Below, piece by piece: positions 1-12,371 of a stretch of DNA of 64,000 nt (position 1 is the stretch's first letter; every line of letters starts with the position of its first letter). Origin of the DNA: Hypomesus transpacificus (taxonomy: Eukaryota > Chordata > Actinopteri > Osmeriformes > Osmeridae). Position numbers and translations under genes: made by a program. The stretch covers positions 5,797,386 through 5,861,385 of the forward strand of contig NC_061078.1 in assembly GCF_021917145.1 (NCBI RefSeq), in the 5' to 3' direction. Under the pieces are notes generated by a model. It was not told the origin of the DNA, did not search any database, and was given only the letters and a program-made list of their open reading frames with translations.

Positions 1-427
1 CCATTAACATTTTCCGAAGTAGAATAGGCAAAAGTGGTATTTGTATAAGAGATTATGATCCATTGTTTAGTCAGATTCTAATGATCGTGTGGTGAAATAT
101 CAACGATCCAGTTCAAACACCTGGGTACTGTAGTTGCAAAATGATAGTATGTCCTTACGACACGTAATGCCAATGCAACAAAAACACATTACCCAGAATC
201 CTCATCGAAAATACAGGGAGTCGCGGCATTTACTTTTAGATTGTCACTTGATTCCGATGCTAGGAGTGAGGCGCGGTAGAAAGCTAACCGGTTTATCACA
301 GAATCAGATGCTAACGATTTACACTCACGGATTTCATTTGAAAACATTCGTCTGCTGTAAAATTCTGATTACAATAGTACATTATTACCTTTAGCTGTGA
401 TTGAGCATCGGGTCGTCGGCCTGTTTA
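1..427 (+). promoter_or_regulatory. Upstream region and probable 5' UTR of GPT2
   Basis: This AT-rich stretch precedes the first coding exon of GPT2. An in-frame TGA at 398-400 lies 27 bases before the chosen ATG, so the reading frame does not extend further left. I see no convincing TATA box, upstream coding exon or repeat. The 86-codon open frame at 134-394 has no recognisable protein features. The promoter role is inferred only from position. Confidence 0.35.
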
Positions 428-3400
428 ATGTTCAGTGGCCTATTAATTCAACACCGGCAACATCTTAACATGCATCGGCTTCACAACGTTGACTTTCGGT
501 CGTTAGTCGCAGGTGCAGTTAATCAGTCGTCTGTTCTTTTACGGTCGAAGTCAGTGGAATCATCAGGTATAGTCAGCTTGATTCGATTGATAACTCAGGG
601 GCCGGTAGAGCAGTATGGCTTGAAGCGATTCAGCACAGCTGAGGCTACGGTGGAAGCACAACACAGTGGCAAGATTCGGGAGAAGACCTTGACTATGGAG
701 ACCCTGAACCCGCAGGTGAAAGCGGTGGAGTACGCTGTGAGAGGACCAATTGTCACCAAGGCTCGTGACATCGAGAGAGGTTTACAGCAGGTGATAAACA
801 CTCAATTCATCATGATTTCAGATTTGACAGAAACGGAATAGCTTAATGGTTGTTGTTTTTTAAATGCAGCGAATGAGAAGTATTGGTTTCTAGATATCTA
901 GCTCACACTAGCTAGGGGCATTTGTATACGTTCTTTAAACGTGGTCCAGGACATTACTGTGGGGGGCTGGAGTGATAGAGATGGAGCTTAAACAGTTCCG
1001 TGTTGCATCATCCTCTTTGCGCTGCATCCTGCTTTTTCCTCATGGGTTCTCATCTGAGTGTACTAGCCTAACTCTATGGTACTAGCATAGGATGATGCAT
1101 GATACCGCAATTGTTAATGCACTTAGCTATATGTAGCAAGACAGTTACTTCCTACATTGTCTACTATGAGTAAACTACCAAGAGAGAATATGCAGGTAGC
1201 TAGATCCCCAATATGACTCACGAGCTGAATCTTTACGTTACAACTGTGCACTATCCATTTCGACAGTTTACTATGTCAGTTACCCCGTCAGCCCAGTCAA
1301 ATGTTTTTTTTGTGTGTGAAAGATGTAATTCAGCCATCTCCTAGCCCTAGGTCATGGAAATGAACCAAAAAAGACTGGTGAACTAGTTTGGCAAATTGGC
1401 ATTCAGCCAACTAGCATTCCTTCTGCTCAAATCAGAGTTCTATAGTGAATTTACACTCATAAGTCTATCATCCAGATTTAACTACTCCTAAACTGGCCTA
1501 AAAAAGGACCATCACTGTTGATGGCTCATCAAATTCAAATGTTACTTGTATTCACCTTTTTGTGGTCCTTACCACAAATCCTTTGCCTCTACCTGTAGAA
1601 TAACACAGAAGCCAACCCAAACTCCCCTCTGAATGTGTTCTCTTATAGTTCTCAGTCAAACACTTCATGAGAAACCATGGCCCCAGCTGATGAATGCATG
1701 GCTCAATGAAGTCTGCTTTTTCAGGGACCTTGATGATCGATTTGAAACAGGTGCCTTGCTGGTGGTCTGGTGACATCAAATGTTACATTACATCATGGCA
1801 AATGGGTTTGATGTGTGTATGTGCCAGTGTACATGGTTTTATTTGTCTTTGTAATGTGCCCTCTGGTTATTTGGTCTAGGTTCAAAAATAGCTTCCCCTT
1901 CCCCGTCATATGATATGCAGGGTACTGTGCTACCTCATGAGAATAATATGTTACTGATGGACTGTACAGACACTTGTATAACCTTGATATACACAAATGA
2001 TTATTTATGTTTATAACTGGTATTTGTGTTTAATATGGTCAGACGCACTGCTGTTATGGTGACATGTGATATCAAGTTCAAGTACAACTTAATTGTTGTG
2101 TATTAAAAATACAACAAAATACTCTCCCTGCCTCAACACAAGGATCCGATGATATGAATGTTCCATCGATCATATCGGTCAGATTTAATTTGCCCTTCAC
2201 TTCAATCGTTTGTATATCATGGCTACCTTACTATCTACCTGTCTAGGCCAAAGTCAGCATTGCCACATGTAGCTTGTCTGTGTTACTGCAGTGTCGTGTG
2301 TGTCTAACAAACCCTCTCTTTTGCTCCTGCCAGGGCGTCAAGCAACCCTTCCAGGAAGTCATCAAGGCAAATATTGGAGATGCACATGCCATGGGTCAGA
2401 AACCAATCACCTTCCTCCGCCAGGTAAGGTGTGGGATAGCACAGAACTGGTAGTGCTGTCATGACAACTGTCACAGAGCAGCTCTAAACACATCCAACTG
2501 ACCTGCTTCCAGATCCAACTGGTCCAGCTAACGCCCTGTCTAGCCACAGAGAACAAACAGCTAATGATTTGGTGGGGGGCCAGGGTTGAATTCCTAATGA
2601 ACTTGAAATGTTTTTAGTAGTTGTCTCTCCTTTATGAAAGTCTGTAACAGCAATAATATGATCGTGTTCATTGACTAGAATTACAATTCAAGGTTCATTT
2701 GAATGTCTGTATTCCATTTACTGGGACACTGTGCAACTTGTGTATTGATTAGGATAACATTTGAACAATTTTGATATTGGCAAAAGAGGTCTGCTTTTCA
2801 GTCTTACTGCCAGTCAGTTGGTATCTTCAAGCGAACATTCCAGAGAGCGGGGTTACTATTGTGTATCAGCGTTGTGTGCCAGGTTGCCATAGCAACAACC
2901 CCACCAGGGCATAACAACAGCCTGTGTTTCTGAGGCCTCCCCCAGCTGCAAGTTCCCATCAACACAGAACAAAACTGGTCAACACGCAGTCCTATCATGA
3001 GGTGTTGCCAGTCAAGGGTTGAAACAAACGCAGTTTGTTTCAGTTCCCCTGTGATCGGTAAACTTGCCAGGCAGCCTTTCTAAATTGAGTTATTGTTTGT
3101 GTGAGTCAGGCTCTTGCCCCAATACACCCACATCACCCCACCTAAATTCAAACTGGTCTGAACAGGTACTGTACAATGCCATTTGCTTGAGACAATCTCC
3201 AGTACACACAATTTAGTAATTTAGGATTTGTTATTCAAGCTTTCAAGGGAGCTTAGTGAAGGATTGTAACAGGCCGCTGGCTGTAGTGTATTTGGTCTAG
3301 ATTCTAGAACATCAAACAGCTTGACCCTGGCACTCTCACTGGCACACATACCTCCTCTTCAAACAACCATACTTCCCCTCCCCCTTCACCAACCTTCCAT

Positions 3401-6400
3401 CTCTCCTCCACCCTCTATCCCTACCCCATCCTCCATCCCTCCCCCTCCACAACTCTATTTTTCCATGCCAAACTTCATCCCTCCCCCTCAACCTTCATTG
3501 CTCCCCCTCCACCACCCTTTATCCCTTCCCCTTTATCCCTCCCCCTTTATCCCGTCATCCTCAGTACCAGAGCAATACTAGGAAAAGGAGTTGCAATAAG
3601 GACATTTATTAAAGGGGGAAAGCCTTCAAATTGAGTTGCAAGAGGAAAACCAATTGTTCAAATTTGTAGAAAATGTGTTCTTCCTCATGAAGCCCCTTCC
3701 CTCTAGTACACTTTGCTTGGCACAGGTTGCTATGTGAGGTTACTGCTGTGTGAGTGGAGGTCTAAGTGTGTCTGTGTTTGTGTCCCCAGGTGGTGGCTCT
3801 CTGTTCCTTCCCTGAGCTGCTGGACAGCCCCAGCTTCCCAGAGGACGCCAAGCAACGCGCCAGACGCATCCTGCAGGGCTGTGGGGGACAAAGCCTTGGT
3901 GTGTGTGTGTGTGTGTGTGTGTGAGCGTGTGTGTATTTGTGTAAGTGTATATGTGGTCATGGACCCCAACATGTGGATTCTGTGCGTCCATCTAGGTCAA
4001 CAAAGTGTGGAGTCTATTTGCATGCACTTGAACAAGTTGTTCTGGTATGTGTGTGTGTGGGCTTGCAAATTGCTTGCATTCCCATTCCGGTGTTCATATT
4101 ATGGAGCCCCACAGCTGTAGCCTGTGCCCAGAACGCTGAGCCTGTAGGATCTTTGACATGGCGTTCTGGTTGTGTTGTGCTCAGCCTGGTTCCTTTGACA
4201 AAGAACAGGATGTTGCGGCTCAGCCTTAGTGATATTCTGGGTGTTAAGACATGCTGAGTCAGAAGTGCGTCAGACTCAGCTCTCCGAAGACCCACTTGTA
4301 CAGTCCCGCAAATAAATGCATAGTGACGAAATAGACACGTACGCAGTGTGTGTGGCTAGCCCACAGGACGATAACAAGAACTAGAACTATGTAGTTAAAC
4401 AAAAATTGTTGAGTTGGAGAAGATACAGGCTTTTCGAAGAGAACCAAACCTAGCCGTGCCTGTGTGTTGGTTGCTGTGCGCCCTGGCACCCAGGGTTCAT
4501 GTGAGGGGTTTCTGTACTGCAGGGTCCTACACAGCCAGCCAGGGGGTGGACTGCATCCGCCAGGACATTGCTGCCTACATCGAGCAGAGGGACCAGGGGG
4601 TCCCAGCCAACTGGGAGAACATCTACCTCACCACGGGGGCCAGTGACGGCATTGTGGTGAGCAGCAGGAGGAACACTCGATGATTTTGTGGATCATTGCA
4701 GTGCATTTGGTCTAATAGTTCTATCTATGTAGTTATTGTTGATGTCGTATTTTGAGAATACAAACCTAGGAGTCAGCTGTCAGAACAGCAATGCATGGTT
4801 GTGTTCAGGAGGAAGAGGTGTAGAGAGTGGTGTCTCAGACATCTGTGCGGTTCTTTATCCCACCGCAGAGCAGTCCTCTCTGACTAGTGGAACGTGCTTG
4901 CTGAATGCCATGTGTCTCTCTCTCCCCCCCTCTGTCTGCAGAGCATCCTGAAGATGCTGGTGTCTGGCCAGGGCCGGTCCCGTACTGGTGTGATGATCCC
5001 CATCCCCCAGTACCCCCTGTACTCTGCAGCCCTTACAGAGATGGAGGCCGTCCAGGTGAACTACTACCTGGATGAGGCCAACTGCTGGGCTCTGGACATC
5101 AACGAGCTGCACAGGGCCTACAAGGCTGCCAAGAAGCACTGCCAGCCCAGGGTCATCTGTATCATCAACCCTGGCAACCCCACAGGTGGGTTATCTAGAC
5201 CGGGGGGGTCCCCAAACCTTTTTCTGTGAGGGCCAGATAATTTTTCCTTTCTTTCATTTGGGGCCGGGTCGGTATGTAACAGAAAATTACATGGGCCAGA
5301 GTGACTACCAGTATTATTGTGGAGATTTTATTATGATTTAAAATGTATTTATTATGCTCGATTAGTTTATTATTTTGTTATGCATCGTACATCCGTACAT
5401 ATCAAGGGATATACAGCCTATTAAAAGAGCATTATTACCATCGTAATAAAAACAATCATTAATCAAAACATTTACCTACTTATGCATATAAAAATGTCTT
5501 GCATTGTTCAGAGGGCCGGTCCGAATGCGGGGTGGGCGGTATTCGGCCTGCGGGGCGTAGTTTGGGAACCCCTGATCTAGACTATATACTCACAGTCCCA
5601 TTGGTGGGAATTTGTCAAGAACCATCAAAAACCCCAACAACAGTCTGTACTATGGTCAAACCTGGCAACCACAGGTAGGTCCTCAATTAGAATACATTAT
5701 TTAACCTGGCTAGAATGTCAACTAATTTCCTGCACCAATCCAGGTCTTTGTTTCTTTGAATATACAATATGCTGGGGAAAGGATGTCAATAGATGATGTT
5801 ATTATGTACTGTAGGACTTGAACATTAAGCACATGACTTGCACGTCAGTGGCATGTGCCACTGATGAGTAAGGGTACATGAGCTGTTAGTGGGCCAGAGG
5901 TCTTACAGCCTGTGGCAGAACATGTGGATCCGGCCTGGTCTGCTGTCATTGGGCAAGAGGAATCTTAGGGGTATGGCAAGGTCAGACAGTAAGTGGAGCT
6001 GGCCAGGGTAGAGTGACACCGAGGAGGGCAAAGGTGTCCTTAGTTACACATTCTGACTAGTTGTGATTTACTCTTCTCAGGTTTCACTATTCATGTTTGT
6101 GTCTCTCCAACGTGAACTTCACCCTCCATTCCCTCACCAGAGCTTAACCTCAGGAAAAATGTCTAACAACACTCTTCCTCTCCTCTCCCTCCTCTCTCTC
6201 ACATTCTCTCTCTCACTCTCTCTCTGTCTCTCTACCTCAAGGCCAGGTCCAGAGTAAGAAGTGCATAGAGGAAGTCCTGCACTTTGCCTACGAGGAGAAT
6301 CTGTTTGTCATGTCTGATGAGGTAACTGACACTGAACGCTTGTTGACACACACAGACATGCAACCTGGTTCTGTGAGAAGGTTATCAGGTCCCTAGCCCG

Positions 6401-7386
6401 GTGTCATTCTTCTTCTTCTATTTGCAGGTGTATCAGGACAACGTGTACTCTCCAGACCATAAGTTCCACTCCTTTAAGAAGGTGCTGTATGAGATGGGCC
6501 CAGAGTACTACAACAGTGTGGAACTGGCCTCCTTTCACTCCACCTCCAAGGGCTACACTGGGGAGTGAGTAGGCAGGGCCTGGACCTCCAGCACCACACA
6601 CTGTCTTTTTATTGAAATATATATTCAGGGCATTTCTGCTTCATTGGGATAGAGATAGTTTAGTCTTTAGAGTGACAGGACATGTAAGGAAGAGAGAGGA
6701 CAGGTCTTCCACTCAGTGTTTTTAACCTCTACTTGAATGGGTTCTGTTGAGAGGCCTGGCGTGTGTCTGTCCTCAGTGCTGACCCAAACATCTGCTGTCC
6801 TTTGTGTCTCGTTCATTCACTCACGTGACCAGGTGTGGTTTCCGAGGGGGTTATATGGAGGTGATGAATCTGGATCCGGAGGTCAGGGCCCAAATGGTGA
6901 AGCTGCTGTCTGTGCGTCTGTGTCCTCCAGTCTCTGGACAGGCAGCCATGGACGTCATCGTCAACCCCCCACGCCCAGAGGAACCCTCCTACCCCCGCTT
7001 CCTCAAGGTGTGTGTGTTTGTAGGATTATTAGTAGGCCTAAAATGACAATTTTCAATCAATACTAAACAAATTGCCATGTGTGTTCCAGGAGAAGAGTAC
7101 AGTGCTAGGGGTCCTGGCTGAGAAGGCCAAGATGACGGAGCAGATCCTGAACTCGGTCCCGGGGATCCAGTGTAATCCAGTGCAGGGAGCCATGTACGCC
7201 TTCCCTCAGATCTTCATCCCCCCGCGCGCCGTGGACGAGGCCAAGGTCCGGAGAGCTCAGCCTCAGCCCATAGCCCCCAGTGTCTGTCTTATTCTGAAGC
7301 TGTCAACTCATCATGCCATATCAAGTGTTAGCCCCCTGGAGCCTTTTAGTGTTGATATCACTGTGTATTACAACGGCCGTGTGTTG

Positions 7387-7433
<47 letters not shown>

Positions 7434-7935
7434 GGTCCATCAGAATCGGGGGATGCCAGCTGACATGCTGTACTGTCTGAGACTGCTAGAGACGACCGGC
7501 ATCTGTGTCGTACCAGGAAGTGGTTTCGGACAGAGAGAAGGGACCTATCACTTCAGGTATCCATCTTGACTCATAATCCTCCCCTTCACCCTCCTCACAG
7601 CCCACTTCTAACTTGCCTCACCCCGTACACACTCAAAAAGCCCAAGTGTTTCAGAAGTTGTTGTTCTTTCTGTGTAACTGGTGCATCACCACAACAGCTG
7701 AGCTGTTTTGCCATATCCAGTTGCATGTTACATGTTATAGTTGAGGTCGAGTGACTTGGGTGATGACACACACATGCCCAGTAGAGAACTATAAAGATTT
7801 GTCCATTTGTCTTTCTCAAGAATGACCATCCTGCCCAGCACTGAGAAGCTCAAGATTCTCCTGGAGAAGGTACGAGAGTTCCATATCAAGTTCCTCAAGG
7901 AGTATTCAACATCACAGGATGACCCTCAGAGATAA
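428..7935 (+). CDS. gpt2: Alanine aminotransferase 2, mitochondrial (11 exons)
   Basis: PLP-dependent transaminase interconverting alanine plus 2-oxoglutarate with pyruvate plus glutamate. Coding exons: 428-790, 2334-2423, 3790-3898, 4523-4656, 4942-5185, 6242-6321, 6428-6564, 6833-7007, 7090-7245, 7444-7556, 7821-7935. They sum to 1716 nt (571 aa plus stop); human GPT2 is 523 aa. Visible motifs are [18 protein letters not shown], the Schiff-base lysine K381 in STSKGY, and [14 protein letters not shown] with a substrate-binding arginine near the C-terminus. Residues 1 to about 88 are rich in Arg, Ser and Leu, poor in acidic residues, and fit a mitochondrial targeting peptide. The start was chosen as the first in-frame ATG after the TGA at 398-400, but its context is weak (T at -3). 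Donors are GT except that exon 9 uses a poor GTCCGG. Introns 1 (791-2333) and 3 show nothing recognisable beyond microsatellite. Intron 2 has a pyrimidine-rich tract, and intron 5 holds a MITE. Position beside DNAJA2 favours gpt2 over gpt1. Confidence 0.95.
3320..3562. repeat. Pyrimidine-rich degenerate repeat in GPT2 intron 2
   Basis: Roughly 240 bases consist of variants of CATCCCTCCCCCTC and CTTTATCCCT. They look like a decayed C/T-rich minisatellite. The open frame across it codes only for Pro/Ser/Leu low-complexity sequence and is not a gene. Confidence 0.7.
3899..3923. repeat. GT microsatellite forming the exon 3 donor of GPT2
   Basis: An uninterrupted run of GT dinucleotides starts exactly at the intron boundary, so the 5' splice site is the first GT of the array. 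Slippage here changes the bases that pair with U1 beyond position +4 only slightly, but offers many competing GT dinucleotides. Confidence 0.9.
5193..5582. mobile_element. Non-autonomous hAT-type MITE with 8-bp target duplication
   Basis: The element proper is about 5201-5574 (374 bp). It is bounded by an exact 8-bp direct repeat ATCTAGAC at 5193-5200 and 5575-5582. Ends are imperfect inverted repeats: the left reads GGGGTCCCCAAAC and the complement of the right end reads CAGGGGTTCCCAAAC. An internal GAGGGCC/GGGCCGG pair near each end recurs in Charlie/hAT-like elements. There is no transposase open frame. The 8-bp duplication and CAGGGG-type ends support the hAT superfamily. It sits in GPT2 intron 5, just 3' of exon 5, and does not touch a splice site. 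Confidence 0.85.
7387..7432. repeat. GT microsatellite in GPT2 intron 9
   Basis: About 23 GT units end only 11 bases before the acceptor of exon 10 (exon starts at 7444). The acceptor therefore lacks a normal pyrimidine tract and relies on TTGGTCCATCAG. Confidence 0.9.
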
Positions 7936-9860
7936 ATGCGCTGAGGAGAACCACAGCGGAACCCGCTAGAACCCTCAAGTAGAACCCTAACTTGACAATG
8001 CTCGGTACTGACACCAAGTCAGCTTGACATAATTAGTTGTGTGGAGTGAAAACGATTACAACCGTTTATTTCCTATTCTGAATCTGTTTGCTTGAAGATG
8101 AATCTGTTTGGAGGACCTTATGTTATGTATGTTACAGATGCTGCGCCTTTGATGTCTGATTTGTGGTCAAACATTAAGGACAAACTACTGTCTTGAGATG
8201 TCAACGACAAGACAACACAATGTTGTTGTTCACTAAAAGCTGCTCTCCTAAACGAGGACTAACCCAAATTATTGTTAGTATTATTATTATCATTATATTA
8301 CTTGGATATTTTTACAATTACATATCTGTCAACCTCAAGGACCCAAAATCCGGCCAACTGCTGACCCCTCCCACTCCCTTAGTCAAACAGGAGTGGGAAA
8401 CAAGAGGTGGCTTATCCAGGTCAGGGAGGACTTTGTGAGACCCCTGACCTTGCTCAGGGCCAAAATAATAACCACTTAGAACATAATGTTCTTTCCAGAC
8501 GCAGAACAGCATCTCTCTGTCGGGCCTTAGAAGGTCTGGGTGGTATGTGGTCCGGTATACTGTCCACAACACCAGGTCTGTGGGCTTCCCGACGCGGGGA
8601 CCACAACTTAATGTCTCTGTGAGTCCTGTCATTTCAAATCTGCGGGTGGAACGAGTCTAAACTTGATATGAACTGGTGTTACTTTTAACTGAGTCTTGCT
8701 GGCATCTGGTCATTATTTACATGGCTGGATCCCCAGGATTCACCCCTGGTAGTTTACAGTTCTAGAAGACACAAGAAGGTTCTAGAATACTCAAGGTGAG
8801 GTTCTAGAACACGCAAGGTGGGGGTCTCTAAGATTCTCTGGGTTTCTAGACCTACAGTATTACGTCATAATGTGCATATTGTTCCTGACGTTTGTTTACA
8901 CTCCAAACTGATGGTGACTTGAACCGGGCATCTTGTTTGTGATCATGTGCACTTTAGAAAAGGGAAGACTCGTCTAGCAGGTAGCTTAGCTGCAAGACAA
9001 TGTCCTTGCTGATATCCCTCACTTTAAAAGCAGTGATGAAATGGTTTCCTTATTCATTCATTTAACGGCCTTTGGTCCTGCAGAATAAGCCTTTAACAAA
9101 TGTTTGTTGAATGTTGAAGTCGAATATTCATCTGATCCACAAACCTAAGCTCAACCTGATTCTGCTTTCTTGGTGCAATCAAAGCACCACGCACACATAC
9201 GTTATTCTCTTGCAGTACAAGAATGTACTACTACTAATACTGTATTTGCGATGGTACATACTAATGCCACACATTAATGTAGAAAACTCAGTCTTGCATA
9301 TTCTCCAATACAAATGAATAGAGGTGCTTTATTTTGTGTAAAATCATACGCATTCATATTGTATCTATTTTTGTATGCAGTTCATCATACTGACACTGAA
9401 GATGGTGCAGAGTTATGTATACATTGGCATTTTTAGAGCATTAATCAATTCTAATTTAAGAAAATATAGTTTTGGACCATTCAACAAAGACAAGTTGCCT
9501 TTATTGGCATCAATCCATCTCTTTACTTTGGAGAATTACTTGAATGTGTTGTACATATGTATTGCTTGCAGTATCTCTTTGTATTGAATATTAATGTTTT
9601 GATTTTGTATACCTGGTTTCTACTATATCATCTGTATCTGTTATGAACTGAGGAAAGAAACTGACAAGTGGGGGTTTGGGTTGGTAATGAATATGAGTTA
9701 ACTAGCTTCTTTTTAAACCGAGGACTGACTGTACAACTTTCTCTAGACTTTGACTATACCTTTTTAATATGTTGTCTTAGATACAATTAACATTTGCCCA
9801 TTTTGTTGAATTAATTTGTATTAGGTTTTTTTCTATAAATAAAAACTAGTTTGCAGTCCA
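7936..9860 (+). other. Probable long 3' UTR of GPT2
   Basis: The sequence after the TAA at 7933-7935 becomes AT-rich, has no coding exon on either strand and runs to a canonical AATAAA at 9838-9843. The extent is inferred from that first good polyadenylation signal. A shorter form ending at a weaker signal is possible. Confidence 0.5.
9838..9843 (+). terminator. AATAAA polyadenylation signal, GPT2
   Basis: A canonical AATAAA hexamer lies in an AT-rich context about 1.9 kb after the GPT2 stop codon. It is the first well-placed signal I noticed. Cleavage would be expected near 9855-9870. Confidence 0.5.
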
Positions 9861-10522
9861 TTCCTAATTCTGTGTACGTAATGATCAAACTTTCAGGGTT
9901 TTTTGGAAACCCACATTAAACTGACCGGTGTCTCAGTAGCGTCCATGGGGCGGTGAAATTAGACCTTCCTCCAGGACACACAAGGTGCAATCAATTATAC
10001 ATTTCTAGTGACATTTTTATGGAAGTATTCTGGAACTTGGACAACCAACAGAACCGAGAAGAACGCGGAAAGTGAAGGCGTAGGGGCATTCCATGGCATG
10101 GAGCAAATGAACAGTGAACTGAACAGTAAGAAATATGGCACAATTGCACACATTTACGGCAAATTGGGCGTTAATCAAGCAAGTTGCGTGAAAATTACTG
10201 AACAGTCACCTTATTATCCCACAGCACAAGGCCGCAGATGGTGAGATGGTGTCAACAAACGCTTGCCACGGTAGGGGAACTGATGGAAAGCATTACTACT
10301 ATCATTACATTATTAAATGTACTCCTAATCAATTTAATTCAAGATATAGGCTAATTCCTACATCTTTAAGTTTATAGATGATTATTATCTATTTGGATGA
10401 GAGGTCGGCTGGAAAAGTAATCGCCATTACGGTAAATATAAAAAGAATATTTCTTAGGAATAGTGTTAATGGTGAAACACTGCCATTTAGTGGACATACA
10501 CAGTAACATCAACATCCTACCA

Positions 10523-11233
10523 AGGTGAAGTTAGTTTCATATTCGACATTCGTCTCAAGCTACTTTACAGCGTCGCGTTAGGGACCGGGTGAAAAGTACC
10601 CATACAACTTTGAAAAACTTGGAGTCTTAAAATGATTTTGAAAAAGTTATGGTTAGCAAGAATTTCATGCTATTATCAGAGATGAACAATTTACTATCAT
10701 TTTGTTTGAAACTTAATTGAAAATGTTAAGGTTGTGGAAGTAGGCCAGACTTTATTACAGTAATTTGGTGTATAGGGCCTATTTGAGATTTTGACACAAT
10801 TTAGAGAAAAATTAGATTTGCGTGGATTTCATGCTATTTTCAGAGATTTGCGATTTATTTGAATTTTGTTTGTAACTTAATTGAAAATGTTAAGGTTGTG
10901 GAAGTAGGCAAGATTTAATTAGAAACTGGTGTATCTTTGAGATTTTGACAAGTTTGAAAAAATTTAGATTTGCGAGGATGAAAATATTTTCATAGATTAG
11001 CGATTTTTCTATCATTTCGTTTGAAACGTAATTGAAAAAGTAAAGGCTGGGGAAGTATACCAGACATTGTTAGAATACTCTGGTATCCATATACTCTGGT
11101 GTCCGTTTGAGTTTTCTTAAAAATGGCATTTTTCAAAATTGTATGGGTAGTTTAAACACGGTCCCTAACGCGACGCTGTAATTAGCGTTTATGGAATGTG
11201 AGACGAATGTCGAATATGAAAGTGACTTCACCT
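10523..11233. mobile_element. MITE with about 100-bp inverted ends and internal tandem repeats
   Basis: The left arm (10523-10620) and right arm (about 11129-11233) are inverted copies of each other. They share blocks such as CATATTCGACATTCGTCTCA, CAGCGTCGCGTTAGGGACCG and ACCCATACAA. Between them lie three decayed tandem copies of a roughly 150-165 bp unit, landmarked by AATTGAAAATGTTAAGG at about 10714 and 10878 and a worn version near 11029. There is no transposase frame, so it is non-autonomous. No clean target duplication is visible, and similarity may fade out a little beyond both ends. The superfamily is not determined. Confidence 0.8.
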
Positions 11234-11928
11234 GGCTCAAAATCCTGCCATGTAATGTAACAATGTCTCCTGAAATGTCAGCCCCTCTCCACGACGCCCA
11301 GTGGGAAAGGAGGTAAACGTTCTCTTTTATCAGTAACTCGCACAAACATGCGTGCCCCTAAACGCTTGAATTTAAATTTTGAAACCATAGTAAATTTCAT
11401 TGTAAATGTCCAACAGTTAATCTGCAGTTACAATCAGTGACACTCCATCCAGCGGCAGAACCGGTTATTGAAACAGTACAGGGCTGCCATTCTTCGTTCA
11501 GTTCCAGCTAAATATTAGATTGAAAATGTGTTACAGATGTGCCTCAACCACAACCGAGAGGTGAGGTGTCTCCTGCCAAAACCAGATGTCAGGTAAGTCA
11601 AGTCATTAAAGGTTAGTTGACGTTCTGATGTTAAACTAATTAGGAACACATAAAATGTGTTTTATTGTGTCTGTCAGGGTGGTGTGAGCATTTAATCTTT
11701 CAGACGGTTCCACTTCACATGGTCCAATATCTACATCGCTTGGGCAGGTAACTTGAGTCATCATCACCCTACATTGATGCCAGCCTAACATTTTAACATC
11801 ATTTAGAAGCATTCTTCCCAAGTGGTTAGTCTTTCTGAAGAGACCAAGAATGAGTGATTTTAGGCTAATTGATAATGGCAGTTTTCCAGATGCAAAGGCA
11901 TTGCAAGAAAAAAAGCCTCCATTGTATA

Positions 11929-12050
11929 GGTGTTCGACCCTGGTCCTCAAATACATCGTCCTGCATGTTTTAGATGTTTCCCTGCTCCAACAAACCTGAT
12001 TCTACATCTAAAACATGCAGGACAGTGGCACCTGAGGAATGCCCACCCCG
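11929..12050. mobile_element. Short foldback element
   Basis: A perfect 20-bp inverted repeat (11958-11977 with 12004-12023, GTCCTGCATGTTTTAGATGT) brackets a 26-base loop. Flanking bases remain loosely complementary. A similar phrase (a CCTGGTCCT start, then a GCATGTTTTAGATGTTTCCC core) occurs in abundant teleost foldback DNA elements. This copy looks internally deleted. RNA from it would form a strong hairpin. Confidence 0.6.
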
Positions 12051-12371
12051 ATTCTAGTGTTCCCTCGACAATGCTGCAACATGACAACAGCATATAAGAT
12101 AGCAGTTGTTCACCTTGTTTGTATACCAACCTGTCAATGCAATACAGAATAACCACTTAATTCTTGCAAGACAATGTTGGTACTTCCAATCACTCACAGA
12201 GCAATGGTTTCAGATTTTAAAGAACATTTTATTCAACAGCTTCATGACCTTTTCACATAAGTATGATGCTTTTTATTCACTCATTTGATTGGATGTTTAG
12301 TCAGCGCAGGAGCTAAAGTGGGCTTCTACATGCACCTGGGCTATGCACAGATACAGGCCATTTACTAATGA

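Noticed and set aside
134..394. 86-codon frame upstream of GPT2
   Set aside because: It is in a different frame from the GPT2 exon, has no family features and is best read as 5' flank.
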